Part shown: piece after piece, positions 26,744 through 39,238 of the stretch
Layout of the letters: each line of letters starts with the position of its first letter
Position numbering within the stretch: the stretch's first letter is position 1
NCBI GenBank assembly: GCA_027605045.1
Contig: JAQFWX010000114.1
Coordinates: 46,390-110,389, forward strand
Length of the DNA: 64,000 nucleotides
Source of the DNA: Phallus indusiatus
Taxonomy: Eukaryota > Basidiomycota > Agaricomycetes > Phallales > Phallaceae
Direction of reading: 5' to 3'
Translations under genes and position numbers: made by a program
Notes under the pieces: generated by a model
What the model saw: only the letters and a program-made list of their open reading frames with translations
Database searches by the model: none
What the model was told of the DNA's origin: nothing

Positions 26744-29700
26744 TTATCGCCTTTCTCGCGAGAGAGCGCTCGCACTAGCACCATCAAACATTTGCCAACC
26801 AACGACATTGGTCGACGTCCAAGGCATGTCTGCATAAAATTGTGGATTGGATGGGAAAGAATCAAGGGACACGGATCCAGGCGTAATTTGAGCCAAGCCC
26901 GAGGACCAGCCGGTATTATAATTTTGATCCAATGCTTGGTCGGACGCGAACACCCTGTTTATACCGTTTATACCAGCATCCTGTCCATTCCCTGTGCTAT
27001 TAGAATTGATATCAACAGATCCAGACGTGTACCCCCTCATCACTTGAGCAATAAAATCTTCGAGCGCGGCGTCCGTATCCTGAGACTGGTCGATGTTGGT
27101 GTTCATATCGACATTTGAGTAAGGCAATCCAACTTGGTCTTGTCCGGATTTTACAAGACTTTCAATCCAGTTTTGATTTGACAACTGGAATTGAGCGGGA
27201 TCATAAAGCTCGGGAGGGGGCTGTGATAACAAGTCCGTGCCAAAAAAAGTTTTATCAGTGGCAGCCACAGCCTCCGAATTGCTAGCACCTGGGGTAGCGA
27301 TATCTAGCCCTAACTCGCGGAATAACGAAAGTGGGTCAAAAGGCTGCGTGTCCTGCGGTGTCTGTTGAAAAGCAGACGACATTTTTTGATCCCCAGATAA
27401 CTCAGTCCGTATTTGATTATGTTGGAACCAGAGACCAGACTCGAATGTGGAATTGAAATTTTGTGTCTCGTGGTAGAGATACGCAGCAGGTCCGGGAACA
27501 TCAGCAAGAGAAGCCGAAGACGCGGGTGCTAAAGCCGTGCGTGACATCTCGGAAGATGATTGAGACTGTACATTGGAGCTCGAGTGCGGCCTGGGATACA
27601 TACGAGACTTTCCAGTTCTTTGATCAACCAGTCTAGTCTCTCCAACTAACGCAGCGATCTCATCCTCTTCTTCTTCTTTCAACACAGGAACAGGCATTTC
27701 CGGACCGGAATCTCCGAATTGCCCTTCATTCTGATATTGCGATTGTCTATCATTCAAACCTGTCTCCCTCGGTTTGGACCGACGTGCTAATTGATTTTGA
27801 TAAGCATTGTAGACCAATCGTGCTCTGTCCCGAAGTTTTAACATCGTTGGCTATCAATGGTGTGTGACTTCATAAAAAAAAAGACAGCATAATGACAGCA
27901 ATAAGACCAACGTACAAGTGCCCTGACAGTTCTATTCGAGTCTTTAATTTTCCCGAATAAATCACAAGCCATTTCTATGTTAGCCAGTGCAGACGATGCA
28001 ATGCTAAGATTTGGAGAACGGACGACCAAACCGCCGAGACATGTCTAAAGAATAAGATCAACTTTTTAACATCACGGAAGAGATTGAAAACGTACAACGG
28101 CTGAAAACACTTGCGCCCTAGATAAACAAATTCACCAAATGGATACTTCAAATAAAGCCGCTAATATGCACTCACCAGAAATACCATATACGAGGTGACA
28201 GTCGTGGCTCTAGAGCGTATAGTTCCACACCGCGAGCAATAAGTGAACACGAGGACCGATATACAGCCAGCACACTAGCAGCGAACTTGGTCATAAGCGG
28301 TTGATCGGAAGTGTTCATAGCGTGCACAAAATAAGGACGATGCAGAAGAAGAAGGGCTGAACCAATTTTTTTTCTCAAAAAACCGTGATTTATTTTGAGG
28401 GGATTTGAAAATTACATACCAACTTGAGAAAGGAAAAATGTTGTATACCGCTGCATTACCAGACAAGTTCTCGTTTTCCAGTCTAGCCCATATTGCTCTA
28501 ACGGAATATAAGATGAATGCGGATCAGACCCGGATACTGCCGGTATATCGCTAGAGGACTTCAATGAAGGCAGTCTCAGCAAACTTGGGATATTCTCCAA
28601 TTGTTCTCTGAGAACTCTGTCAAGTACTAAAACGGTATAATAACTCGGTTTTTGAGCGCCCCACGCTTGTTCGACGGTTGGCACTAATTTCACAAAGCAA
28701 AATTGGTGTTTCCAAGCTTTGTCTGAAAAAAGTAGATGCATGAAGAAATCCCTCAGCTATAGCAATAAACGTAGGTCTTACAGATATCCAATATTTCGTC
28801 TCGATCTATTTTAGCAGAATGGGGATTATTCGAAGCTGAATATTTTTCCAAGAGATGCTCATAAGGCCTTTTGAGGTCAATTGCAATACGTAGAAAAGAA
28901 GGGGGTCGTCCACTTGGCATGCTCTAAACTCTCGTGGGTTAGGGGGAAAGATAAAAGTACATTATTAATTACCAGCCATGAATCATAAGTGTATAATTCC
29001 CAGAATAAATCTTGTCTGAGTCTTGTTTCTGGGGGATCGAGTTTCCACTTTGTAGGATCACGGTCTACGTATTTTCTTGTGAGAGAAGAACAAATAGCTC
29101 ACAAAAGGTAAACTTACGCAAACCAATCTTGGAAGGAAATTTTTCCTTTTAATACGCTATTACGTATTTGATGGGCAGTAAGTAACTCACCCCAGTAGCC
29201 AATTTAGTGGCAAGGCCCATGAGAGCCCAAGACCCACCATACCCCATTCGAGCATCACTCATGTGAAGATAATAACTCATCAAGAGCTGTAATGCACTTC
29301 AGTTTTAAAAAACAAATAGGACATAAACTCTCCTTACCAAGATCCGAACAATATCCAAACCAGGATCCAGCAAACACGCTGGCATTCCCGTCTCAACTCC
29401 GGACTCAGCCTGAGGCGTTCCAACAACTTCTGTATTAGCAGACTGATGAACAGGATTTGCACCCCGATCAGAGGCGACGGCAGCTCTTGCGAGGTGATAG
29501 TATACGTTTGTACCAGGGGAACCACAGGGCTGATCTGTATCAAGATGTGTGCCGATAGCAAGAATGACAAAAAAGGTCGCTAGCGTTAGAGAGTAAGATG
29601 GAGGGTGAGGATGAGATTTTGGTGAAGAGCTAGTGGTGCTTGAGAAAGGATATATGACGTTGAATATAGCGGCCATGAAATGAGAGCGAGAGATGGGGTC

Positions 29701-31440
29701 GTATAACCAGCTTGAGTGAGCGTAGCTAATAGATTAAATGAGATTTAGTACAGAGTACCAGGTGCGAAAAGACTTACTAAATGTCAACCAATTTCATTGC
29801 TTCGTCGTAATCGGGTATATAGCTTCGAATTCTCAGTAGAATCTCAGAGCTAATATCCGCGTCATCTATACCTCCCATTGGAAACATTCGACTTGCATAT
29901 AGGATATCCGGCGTGAGAATGGCTGACAAGCTTAGCGGCTTCATAATATTGTTTGAGGGAGCAAAATTTGTGCTAGCATCCGTATGCTGTGAGTTAGGTT
30001 TAACATCCTCGTTCTTCGCGTGTTTTCGGGTAAATTTAGGTAAGAAGAAAAGGGTAGAAAGGAGACGTACAACTAGGTAGTACTGTAAGTGTTCAGTCGT
30101 GTTAGTCGAAGATAAGATAAGATAGGGCGGAGTCTCAAATCGAAAAGATCTGTGCAATCAACCAAATGCAGTGCAGCACTGTGCAGGGATAGACATATAT
30201 CATGGAACAAGTGAATTTGGGGGATGAGCATGATACAGACGGTGCAGGGTGCAGGTCCGTTGGCAGAAGTGATACGCTTTCATAACGAAACGCCCAGGGG
30301 AAGACGACACGGAAGGAAGAAGGAAAACAGACCACCACAGCAAAGATAGTACACCGAATGAGATTGCATGATGATGTTACTTACCCAAGCTCCTGCATTT
30401 TGGGCATGGTAGGTAGACCGCCCGTCTTCCTTGATAGAAAGGAGTCCAAGTGCTCGAGTAAGAATGTCGGGTTCCTCTTCACGTCTAGGCGACTTGTCCC
30501 GACGTTCGCTTGCGTTCTGGGTTGTGTCTATTAGAGACCGGGCTAGGCTCTGCCCGTCTTCGACGGTTTCATTGTTATCATTCTGTCTGGGCCTTAGTTC
30601 ACCGTGTTTACTCGGTTTTTGACTATGATGTCTCGCTTGTCTGTCATAATGCGACAACCTGGGTATACTGAGATCGAGTCCAAACCGGGAATCACCCAAA
30701 TGCAACAATGGATGTGTATCGTCTGAAACTTTGGCATGTGCGTCTTGAAGAGCGTTTTCTAGTTCGTGAACACGCCGCTTCAAAGCCGTGATAGAGTTTT
30801 GGTGTTCGAGGATTTTTAGCTGGATTTGCGAGTGAGGAATAATTGATGGGCGCGAGGTGTCGCTCGGACTGAAAGGGAGGAAGATTTGCTAGATGAGATA
30901 ATTGATGAAATGGTGGGGATTCAGACTTAATGACTTGCCCATGGGTTTTTGACGTGTCGGATGGCACTAGCACACCTACACCAATCTAGTTCAAGCCTAA
31001 GACGAGGATGGGTAATAATAGCTCACCTTGTGGACAAATAGCCTCACATCCTCGCCTGTGAATATTACTGGTAAGTCTACTGTGAGTTTGGAAGGCAGTA
31101 AAGAGAGTAACGCGCTTGATGCAAGTGAGACAAGGGAATGAGATGACTTGGGATGTTTGAGCTGCCGAGCTTGTTTGGTTGATGGAGTCGGTCTTGAGGC
31201 ATTTGATCTTGAGTCTTGTGTCATCATCAGCAAATGGATATAAAAAAAACAACACTGAAAAACGCACCGTTTACACTCTGCGCAGGAGGTGCTGATACGA
31301 GACTTGAAACCTGAGCCTGGAGCGATGTTGTCAAGTTTGAAGACAGACTGGCCTTGTCGTGCAAAGGGATGTTTTGGATGAATGTTGGAATGGTAATGTT
31401 TTTTGGTGCTACCGCCAGTGCCAGTGCTCGCAGATGCCAT
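26744..31440 (-). CDS. Zn2Cys6 transcription factor with Fungal_trans domain
   Basis: Fungus-specific nuclear regulator. The likely start is the ATG at 31440 (MASASTGTGGSTKKH), with an in-frame ATG at 31470. The zinc cluster is read as SCAECKR | LKIKC ... PCLTCIK | RGCEAICPQG over three exons, giving C-x2-C-x6-C at the front and C-x2-C-x8-C at the back. The loop between Cys3 and Cys4 is about 22 residues (usual range 5-12), so one intron may be missed. A short coiled coil follows (HELENALQDAHAKVSDDTHP), then the Fungal_trans middle homology region over about 28000-29700 (LRLPSLKSS, LLLLHRPYFVHAM). The last large exon is a Gln/Asn-rich acidic tail (26744-27844) typical of an activation region. 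Several exon borders between 27.8 and 31 kb are approximate. Target genes cannot be inferred. Confidence 0.82.
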
Positions 31441-31979
31441 GAGAGGAATTGGAGAGAGCAGCCATTGCATTAGTATTTATAACTCGTATGATGATGATTG
31501 TCGGATCCGGAGAGAGATCTAGCGATGCAGTCTGATGCAGTTCGCCGAGATTAGCCGTGTGTGTGTGCTGCTTACGTACGCGGCTTCCCGTGCTTCTTCT
31601 CGTCGCTTCCCTGAATTGAAAACGACGACTAGCGCTGACATAAGCGACCCTGACTGCAGCTTTCGGTGTTGCTCCATTCAAGTTCCTTTTTGATCCCATT
31701 CCCTCCTTTTTTCCCTGTTCCTCGTCAGTGTGTGTCTCTCTCACTCTCACTCCGGTACGTCGCTCCTTCTTCGCTGTCCCCGCTCTTCTCTTCCTCTCTC
31801 TCATATCATCTCTGCTGTGACAGATTTATCAATTGACAAAGAGAAAAAAAACAGAGTGCGAGAACAGATCGGCTGTACTTGCGGACTGTCCAACACGACG
31901 AGCATACAAAAACAAGTCTCACATCTACTCGGGTTCTTTCTGTTTCTCAAGTTTATATTTTGCCAGTTGGGAGAACAAA
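31441..31979. promoter_or_regulatory. Divergent promoter, transcription factor / RXT3-like gene
   Basis: This 539-nt region lies between divergent starts. It has pyrimidine-rich stretches on the plus strand (about 31690-31800, many CTCT and TCTC units), which are common in fungal promoters and leaders. No TATA box or gene was seen. Confidence 0.45.
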
Positions 31980-34900
31980 ATGAATGTCTCAGCTCTCATC
32001 CACGATGACGAACGTCGCCGCCATCCAGATCAACAGCACCAGCCGGTGAGTGCGGACCCTTTTACTTATCACACCACTCAATTCATATGAACTTTATATA
32101 CTATCCCTTCAACAGCCTTCTCATCAGTCCTCCCAAGGCGTTCCGCCACCATCTCTAGTGCCAGCATCAAACTCACAACAATCACTGCAGCCGGGCCAGG
32201 GCCAAGGACCTCCACCACCCCGGCCGGGATCATCGCTCCCCCATGCACCAGCATCATCTTCATCATCATCATCATCAGCCCATGCCTATGCTCATCCTCA
32301 TTCCATAACAACAGCTCCGTATCATCCTCATCTTCCCGGTCCCTCTTCTTTCATGGACCCCTATGACCACCGTGATCAACGCGATAGAGAGCGTGACAGG
32401 GATAGAGATAGAGATAGAGACAGGGATAGAGAAAGAGACAGAGACAGGGATAGAGAGAGAGAAAGGGACAGGGACAGGGAACGTGACAGAGACAGATTAA
32501 GCATGCGGGATAGAGATCGTGAACGAGACAGAGACAGAGAAAGAGAAAGAGACCATGACCGCGACCGCATCCTTCCACCCCCTCCACACATGAATCCTCA
32601 TCTTTATTCACATCCCCCGCCTCTCCACTACACTTCCATGCCACCCCCTCACATTCTCCCACCGCCACCCCACCCTCCTCACGCTTACGCCGACTATCCC
32701 CCCGTCAAGCATATGGATCGAGATAGAGACAGAGATAGAGACAGAGACAGAGACAGGGATCGATATTCCACCCGTCCCCGTTCGCCTCCTCCCCTATGGG
32801 AACGTGACAGGGAAAGAGAGAGGGAGACTTATCGTGGACCAGTCATGGCTTCATTACGCGACGTCGACAGAGATAAAGATAGGGAACGTGAACGTGAACG
32901 TGAACGCGATAGAGACAGAGACAGAGAGCGAGAAGACACCCCACCTTACTATCATCACCATCTACCACCGCCGCAATCTATGCACTCAGCACCACCACCA
33001 CCGCCACCCCCTCCGTCTCATCACACACATTATGCTCCCATTCCGTCATCCCTTCCGCCACCCATCTTGTCGTCCTCACCCGATTCACCCCACATTTCTC
33101 AGACTTCTTCCAGTCGACGGCGAGAGTCAGGCGGTCGTGAGGCTGAATCAGGTCCACCGATCGACCCGGCTTTTACGTCTGTCCTTGCCGATCTTGATCG
33201 CGACCGAGATAGAGACCGGGACAGAGACAGAGACAGAGGAAGAGAAAGACGGCGCGATTCGTTAAAAGACTCTCGTACGCGGGAGAGGGGAGACATCGCA
33301 CCTCCTCTCCCTGCCTCTAATAATAATAATCATAATGGCAACAGCAATATGACATCGAATGCCGGAACGGGTCCTAACGGCGGAGCAGGTTCAGGTCCAT
33401 CAGATCCTAAAAAGGAAAGAGATCGCAGACGTGAGCGCGGGATTTCCAATAATATCAATAGTGGTGGTAATAATAATAATAACAACAACAACAACAATAT
33501 TGCTCCCGGAGCCGGAATTGGGGCCGGATCTAGCGGCGGTGGTGGCAACGGGAGCGGGAGCGGGAGAAACATGCACGCAAGACGCATGTCGTTGGGCGAC
33601 GACCACCAACTCGCTATGGAACATGAACGCGATTCTCTTCGAGCGCCTTCCACACCCGGTTTACCAATATCGCGTCCCCATCTTCCACCACCAAATTCTG
33701 CTTCTTCTTCCTCTGGTACATCGGCGCCTCCGCCTCATATGCGTGCTTATCCTCTTTCGGGACCCGGTGGCCCAGGTCCAATACCGATGCCGATGTCGAA
33801 CGCCAGCAATCGGAGTCCTGATATGTTGTCGCCTCCCCCCCCGCATTCTGCCGGATCAGCTGGATTGGGATCTATGCCTCCCCCTCTTCCGTCCCCTTAC
33901 CAGTCTCAAATTCCAGTCTCCGTTCTCGTCGCTCAGCCCAGGGTTCGTAGTCCCCCCCCTCCTCTTGGCCGTCGTGGGGGAGGAGGAGAGAGAGAAAGAG
34001 ATCCCAGACTTAGCCAATCGCCGAAACATCCTAGTTCAACTACTGGAGGAGGAGGAGGAATCAATGGCGGTGGTATTGGCGGTCCGCCTCCGCCTCTTCC
34101 CTTGTCAAGTCACCAACAGCTTTCTCCGATGATGATGAATACTCTTCCGCCGTTGTCTGGGAAATATGGTGGTATGGGTAGCAGCATGTCACTTAATGGA
34201 CCTGGTGTCGGAGCGACAAGCGTTGGTAGTGGTGCAAGTCCGATTCGGGGAGATAGAGACAGAGACAGAGAACGGGAGCGAGACTTGGAGAGAGATTTGC
34301 CCCCTCATTCTCATTCTCATTCTCATTCTTCACGTGCTTTTGATCATTCTTCGCGCATGTCACCGCCTTTACCGATGCATTCGACTCCGCCGTCTGGCAG
34401 GACGTCACCGCTGTATAGGGACCGCGAACGCGAACGCGAACGAGAACGGGATCGTGACAGGGAAAGAGAAAGAGAAAGAGACAAAGAACGGGATAAGGTA
34501 TGTCAGATTTTATTCCATAGAGCTGTACTATTATTTTGTTGACTTGGCTTATTAGTTACATCATGGTTTCCCACTGTATTCACATCCGCCGCCCCAGAGC
34601 GGTGGCATGCAACCTCAATCTCAACACCAACATCATCCTTCATTCTCCCATCCTCACACTCCGACGACCACTACCGGTCCGCCGCCGATTCCACATACAC
34701 ACATCCCACACCACCAAATTCAGCATTCTCACGCGTTTTCTTCGCCCGTTCTTCCGATGGCTGCTCCCCATGGTCATGGACATCACAACATCATATCCGC
34801 TCCTGGCGGCGTCAATACAGGACCTGGATCAGGTATTCCACCGCCTTCTCGACCTTCTTCCGGTTCTATGGGACTTTCGTCACCAATGTTGGTCTCGAAC

Positions 34901-37900
34901 ATAGCGCCAGGCTTCACAGTTTCGGGGAATGGAACGACGGTATCGTCTAATATTGAGAGGGAGAAAGAAAAAGATCGAGAGCGGGAACGAGAACGAGAAC
35001 GAGAGAGAGAGCGTGGCGATCGTCATGCTCATTCGCATGGCCCTGCTATGTTCTCCCGCCGACGATTGTCTCCTGGTCCGGGTATGATAGGAGGAGGAGC
35101 GATTCTCCCACCACCTCCGCCGCTACCGCATTCTCACTCACAATCACTCCCTCCGCCACCTCCACCACCTCCACCATCATCATCACAACAACAACAACAA
35201 CATGCGCATGTTCATCTTCCTCCATCTATCCATGCGCATCAATTCCAGCAGCAGCAGTCTCAGCAAATGCAAGGTCCTCCTCCGCCTTCTGTAGCGCATC
35301 CGATACACGTCGTCCAGTATCAATCTGAGATGCCTCCTCTACCGACACCTCCTGGATATATGTCAGCAAATAATAATAACGATCGTGAACGAGAGCGACA
35401 ACGCGACAGAGAGAGAGAGCGGGACGGTGGTGGTGGTGGTGGTATCAGAGACAGAGAGAAAGAGCGAGACAAAGACCGGGAGAGGGATAGGGATAGGGAT
35501 AGAAATGATATTCATCCGCCTTCTCGTCCTCTGTCGCAGCCTCAACAACATTCACAGTTGCAAGGCCAACATATTTTACAGCAGCAGCAAGAGCTACAAT
35601 CACAGCAACCTCCCCCTCCTATCGCGCAATTTCAAATTGTATTACCCGTCGGACCCTTCGGTTCACCCCCATTGTATAATAGTCATCATACACACCCTCA
35701 CGCTCACGTTCATCACCCCGCTCATCATAGTTTATATCACGTTCATAATCGCACTCATCCTCTTTCTGGTATTTCTTCTACTACTCCAGCACCACCGACA
35801 GCCGTCCTTCCTATCCCAGGACTTGCAACTGCGCTCGATCATCTTCCACTCCCTCTTCCGCCACGATCGCCTACCCCTCCGCCCTTGGAACCACCGTTTG
35901 AAGTTGGAACATTTGTGTTTCCAAATTTGCCATTTCCGTTTGTGTGGAAAGATGCAAGCGAGGTTGATGCTGCTGTTGCTAAGCCTTTGAATTCAGAAGA
36001 AAAGGGGGCGACGAAGGATGTGACGGATGATAGAATTGAGGTTGATGACGAAGATGGGGCTGCTTTTGTTAGGAAGAATGAAGTAACGCCTCCGCTTGTT
36101 TCGATCTTGAAACCTGCGCGGTCCGTATATGTGACTATTCTCATTCCGCATACGCATCTTCCTTCTGCTGTTCCATCACCTCTTCCACTATGGGGTGGTG
36201 GACTGGGACCCATTGTTGTTTATCCTAGCTCAGCTTCGGTTCCTGGGGCTGTGAACGATATGGGACATCATATTAACGTGAATGGATCTCATTCTAACTC
36301 GAGTCCAACATCCCGAACTCCGCCAGTTCTTACAGCCAAAAGACGCATTTACACAGACGATTCACATGTCGTATTTTGTGCCATTCACTCTGGTTTTATT
36401 ACTTGGAATGAAGTTCTCAGCGCTCGCAGCGGAAGAATGGAAGATAGCAGTGGTACTCAGAATCAACATTTGAAGCAAAATCTAAAGAATGGTATTGTCG
36501 GCGCGAAAGAAAAGGACCAAGAGGTGGGGACCGAACGAGACCTTCAGAATGCAGAAAGTCGCCAGCCGACACCCATTCCTCCAGCCAACTCAAACATTGA
36601 CAGCACACAATCTCAAACGAAGCCAAATTCAAAAAAGGATCTCTTCCTGCGATTCAGAATTTGGAATTGTGGCGCAGGAGATGGAGGCTTGTGGTTGGGT
36701 GGACCTAGTAAAGCCTGGGAAGACGCTGTTGAAGCTGGTGCAGGGTTCAGTTACGAAGTGAAGCAAGGTTTTATATCTTTGAAGATGACTCCAGCGGTTG
36801 GAAATGATAATGGAGTGACTACCACTACAGCTTCTTCAAAGAAGAGCAGGAGAACAAAAGAGCGCGGGTCGGAGAAAGATAAAGATAGAGTTTCTGTGGG
36901 CTATGATGAGGGACTCAAGCTTGTAAGCCACTCGTGGAGCTGGCCTCATGACGGAAGTGGGATCGAGGTTGTTGAGGCGAGATGGGTTGAGGTGAGTTGA
37001 AGTTTTTTATTTTAGCGCGTCCTCATTCAGATGGACGCTTATGTAATTATTTTGACTGACGTAATCTTGTATAGGCTCGCACGGCTCACTCTCTTCATCG
37101 TCCGAATCGATACGCGCGTCTTGCAGAGTACATCCAACGTCGCTGTGAGATTATGAGTGCGTATGATGAAGGTAACTCCATTCATATATGTATTATTTCT
37201 TTTTTTTAATTGGATGCTAAATGAATGAAAAGAGTCTATTCAACGACGCGGTCTGAAACGACGGCGTACTTCCTGCCTGCCGCGTTCTCTCCTACGAACC
37301 CTTCCATTCCCTCATCGTGGTTATGGCCTTGCATACACCTCGGAATTTGACATTGATTCTGCGATCGTTCGTAACCAAGATTACCCCAATAAGCATGTTT
37401 TGGAACCGATTACGGAGGAGGATGCTGCAGAGGTTGAGCTGGATTCAGATGAAGAAGAGGAAGTGGGGATGATTAGACGGAGAGCCGTTGTTTGGGATGC
37501 GAAAAAGGGTGGGCCGAAGTGAGTTTGTTGAATATATATACGCTTTTCGTTTCGCGTTGTCTCATGCATTGTTTGTCATTTTAGGTTTATGTTTGAATCT
37601 GAGGTCGTTCGCTCTTCAAATTCTGACAGACCGCTAAAGAAAAAACGAAGATTAGACGTTTCTGAAAATGCTGAAGTTGCAGGAGGTGAAACTGAAATTG
37701 GGAACGAGGAAGTGGGATTGAAGGTTGATGCTGAAGGTGATGTTGAGATCGGGGTTGAAGGCCGAGAATCAAAACCTGACGATACTAAACCGCGTGACCG
37801 TTCGTCGAAGTCGCATTCACGCTCAAGGTCGAGGTCGGGATCTGAGAATCCGTCATCGTCAAAGGTTGTTCCTGTGGTCGTTGCCGTCTCCGAAACGACT

Positions 37901-37915
37901 GGGGTTGAAAGTTAA
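31980..37915 (+). CDS. RXT3-like protein with very long Arg-Asp/Arg-Glu and His/Pro-rich regions
   Basis: Probable subunit of an Rpd3L-type histone deacetylase complex, inferred from the C-terminal part. Six exons: 31980-32045, 32116-34497, 34556-36991, then about 37076-37170, 37233-37518 and 37585-37915 (stop TAA). The protein is about 1,860 residues. The first two thirds are low complexity: at least eight blocks of DRDRERDR-type repeats, plus polyproline, HSHSHSHS, Asn, Gly and Gln runs. The conserved part (about 35880-36990) has FEVGTFVFPNLPFPFVWKD, ARSVYVTILIPHTHLP, RRIYTDDSHVVFCAIHSGFI and FRIWNCGAGDGGLWLGG. The (R)xYTDDSxxVxxxxHSG segment is what suggests the Rxt3 family (PF08642), assigned from memory. 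The tail has AEYIQRRCEIMSAYDE and a bipartite basic RPLKKKRR signal. The RD/RE blocks resemble U1-70K mixed-charge domains. Confidence 0.65.
32383..35500 (+). repeat. Polypurine mixed-charge coding repeats (RD/RE blocks)
   Basis: Blocks of GATAGA, GACAGA, GACAGG and GAAAGAGA hexamers occur at about 32383-32562, 32718-32763, 32802-32936, 33198-33254, 34249-34293, 34420-34497, 34954-35016 and 35383-35502. Each encodes alternating Arg and Asp/Glu. The purine bias is very strong on the coding strand; arginine is written mostly as AGA or AGG. The complement reads as Leu/Ser/Arg runs, giving spurious antisense open frames. Confidence 0.9.
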
Positions 37916-39238
37916 CAGACGGGGCGGTTCCGCGATATTTACTTTGTAAGAGATGACACCGCTCAATATTATCGGCACTGTGTCAACAGCAACAACTCAG
38001 GATCGCACATCGCCTAACGCGTTTTCTCGTTTATCACGGATCACCTGTCAATAGATTTGCATACAACACTCATTCCTACCGGAACTGGTAGCTATTAGCT
38101 CTATCAGGTTAGACGGACAATACGACAACGGACTATCGTACGAGAGAAAGTATTTGTGTTTTTCAGTTTTTTTCTTTGGTTCGTTTGGTGGTCAGCTGTG
38201 CTACAACAAATGGTGTATTCTTATGACATCCTTGTGTATTACTTCTCTATTTGTTAATCTGTAATCATTTTGTCTTGTTATAGCATTTTGTTAATGAAGG
38301 GCGTAGAGTTGATCACGATATTAAGGAAAATATTTGCCCGAGAATCAGGTTGTAATGTCGCAAAAAAACTAAACCGCCTGATCTGTGCCAAAAGTCTATA
38401 GAAGTTTATGAACCTTTACTAACTAGTGAACAGCGACTCGGATGTTGTTAGTTTTATCAGCTTACGTAAACACTCTCCCCCACGCGCCTCCCCCACGGAT
38501 AGTAGCTACACCGGCTCAATCTGCAATAATAATATTAACTACACTGTAAGGTGCCCAGTGTCTTCAGGGTGTATGGTGGGGTGAAAGCCGATTGCCGGTG
38601 CCGTTTCGTCAAATTTTGCAGGGAAAGCAAGCTGTCCAGTCCTGCTTTCCATACAAACTGCAAAAATTTCAAAATTTCAACCTGGCGCGTTATGTACACT
38701 GTAGTACGTACGCATCCGTGCCTTTTTTCTCCCATGGAAAAAAAAAACCTCGTTGCATCAATTAGTAGTGCGCGCCATAGGGCCGTACTAAACTTGGCCT
38801 GCTTGTGTGGGATTATAATCTCGCGATCGGCCTGAGAGTGACTGCGGGAAAAAATGACGACACATTTAGAACAACTACTGCGCAATCCCAAATAAAAAGA
38901 GCTATATAAGAGGTGTCGTTGTTCAGGCATAGGGTGTGTTTAAGACAACCCATGTTCGCTCGTCCCGGGTCCTTCCAACACCAAACCAAAGTACGTTATC
39001 GAGCACAACATTATTGCGATAAAAACTTCTAAACAAAAATACTACTACAAGAGAAACCGACACCTATACGTGCCTGATTGGACAAAAGCATCCGTAAAAG
39101 GAGTGAGGGTTTCTTCCTTATACCTATATACCTATTGATATCCACCCATACTTATATCGCGATTGAAAAGGACATCGAACATCGTTAAATATCATAACAC
39201 ATACACACACACACATCTTGTGCACATATACAGCATTA
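37916..39238. other. 1.3-kb gene-free convergent gap
   Basis: The RXT3-like and SLC35F genes both end here. Stop codons interrupt all frames and I could not build a spliced gene. The only structured element is the imperfect inverted repeat at 38611-38669. A 9-nt direct repeat (TACACTGTA at 38540-38548 and 38695-38703) flanks it. Confidence 0.5.
38611..38669. repeat. Imperfect inverted repeat (hairpin)
   Basis: The inner arms GGAAAGCA (38622-38629) and TGCTTTCC (38643-38650) pair perfectly over a 13-nt loop. The outer arms AAATTTTGCAG (38611-38621) and CTGCAAAAATTT (38658-38669) pair with one extra A, after a 7-nt bulge on the right side. No coding gene lies near it. Confidence 0.7.

Noticed and set aside
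26203..26778. 191-codon plus-strand open frame
   Set aside because: Overlaps the 3' end of the transcription factor gene on the other strand and has no family features.
32376..32591. Antisense open frame of Leu-Ser-Arg repeats opposite the RXT3-like gene
   Set aside because: It is the complement of purine hexamer repeats in the coding strand; no splice logic, start context or conserved motif.
38540..38703. MITE call for the region between TACACTGTA repeats
   Set aside because: No terminal inverted repeats directly inside the direct repeats; copy number cannot be tested here.
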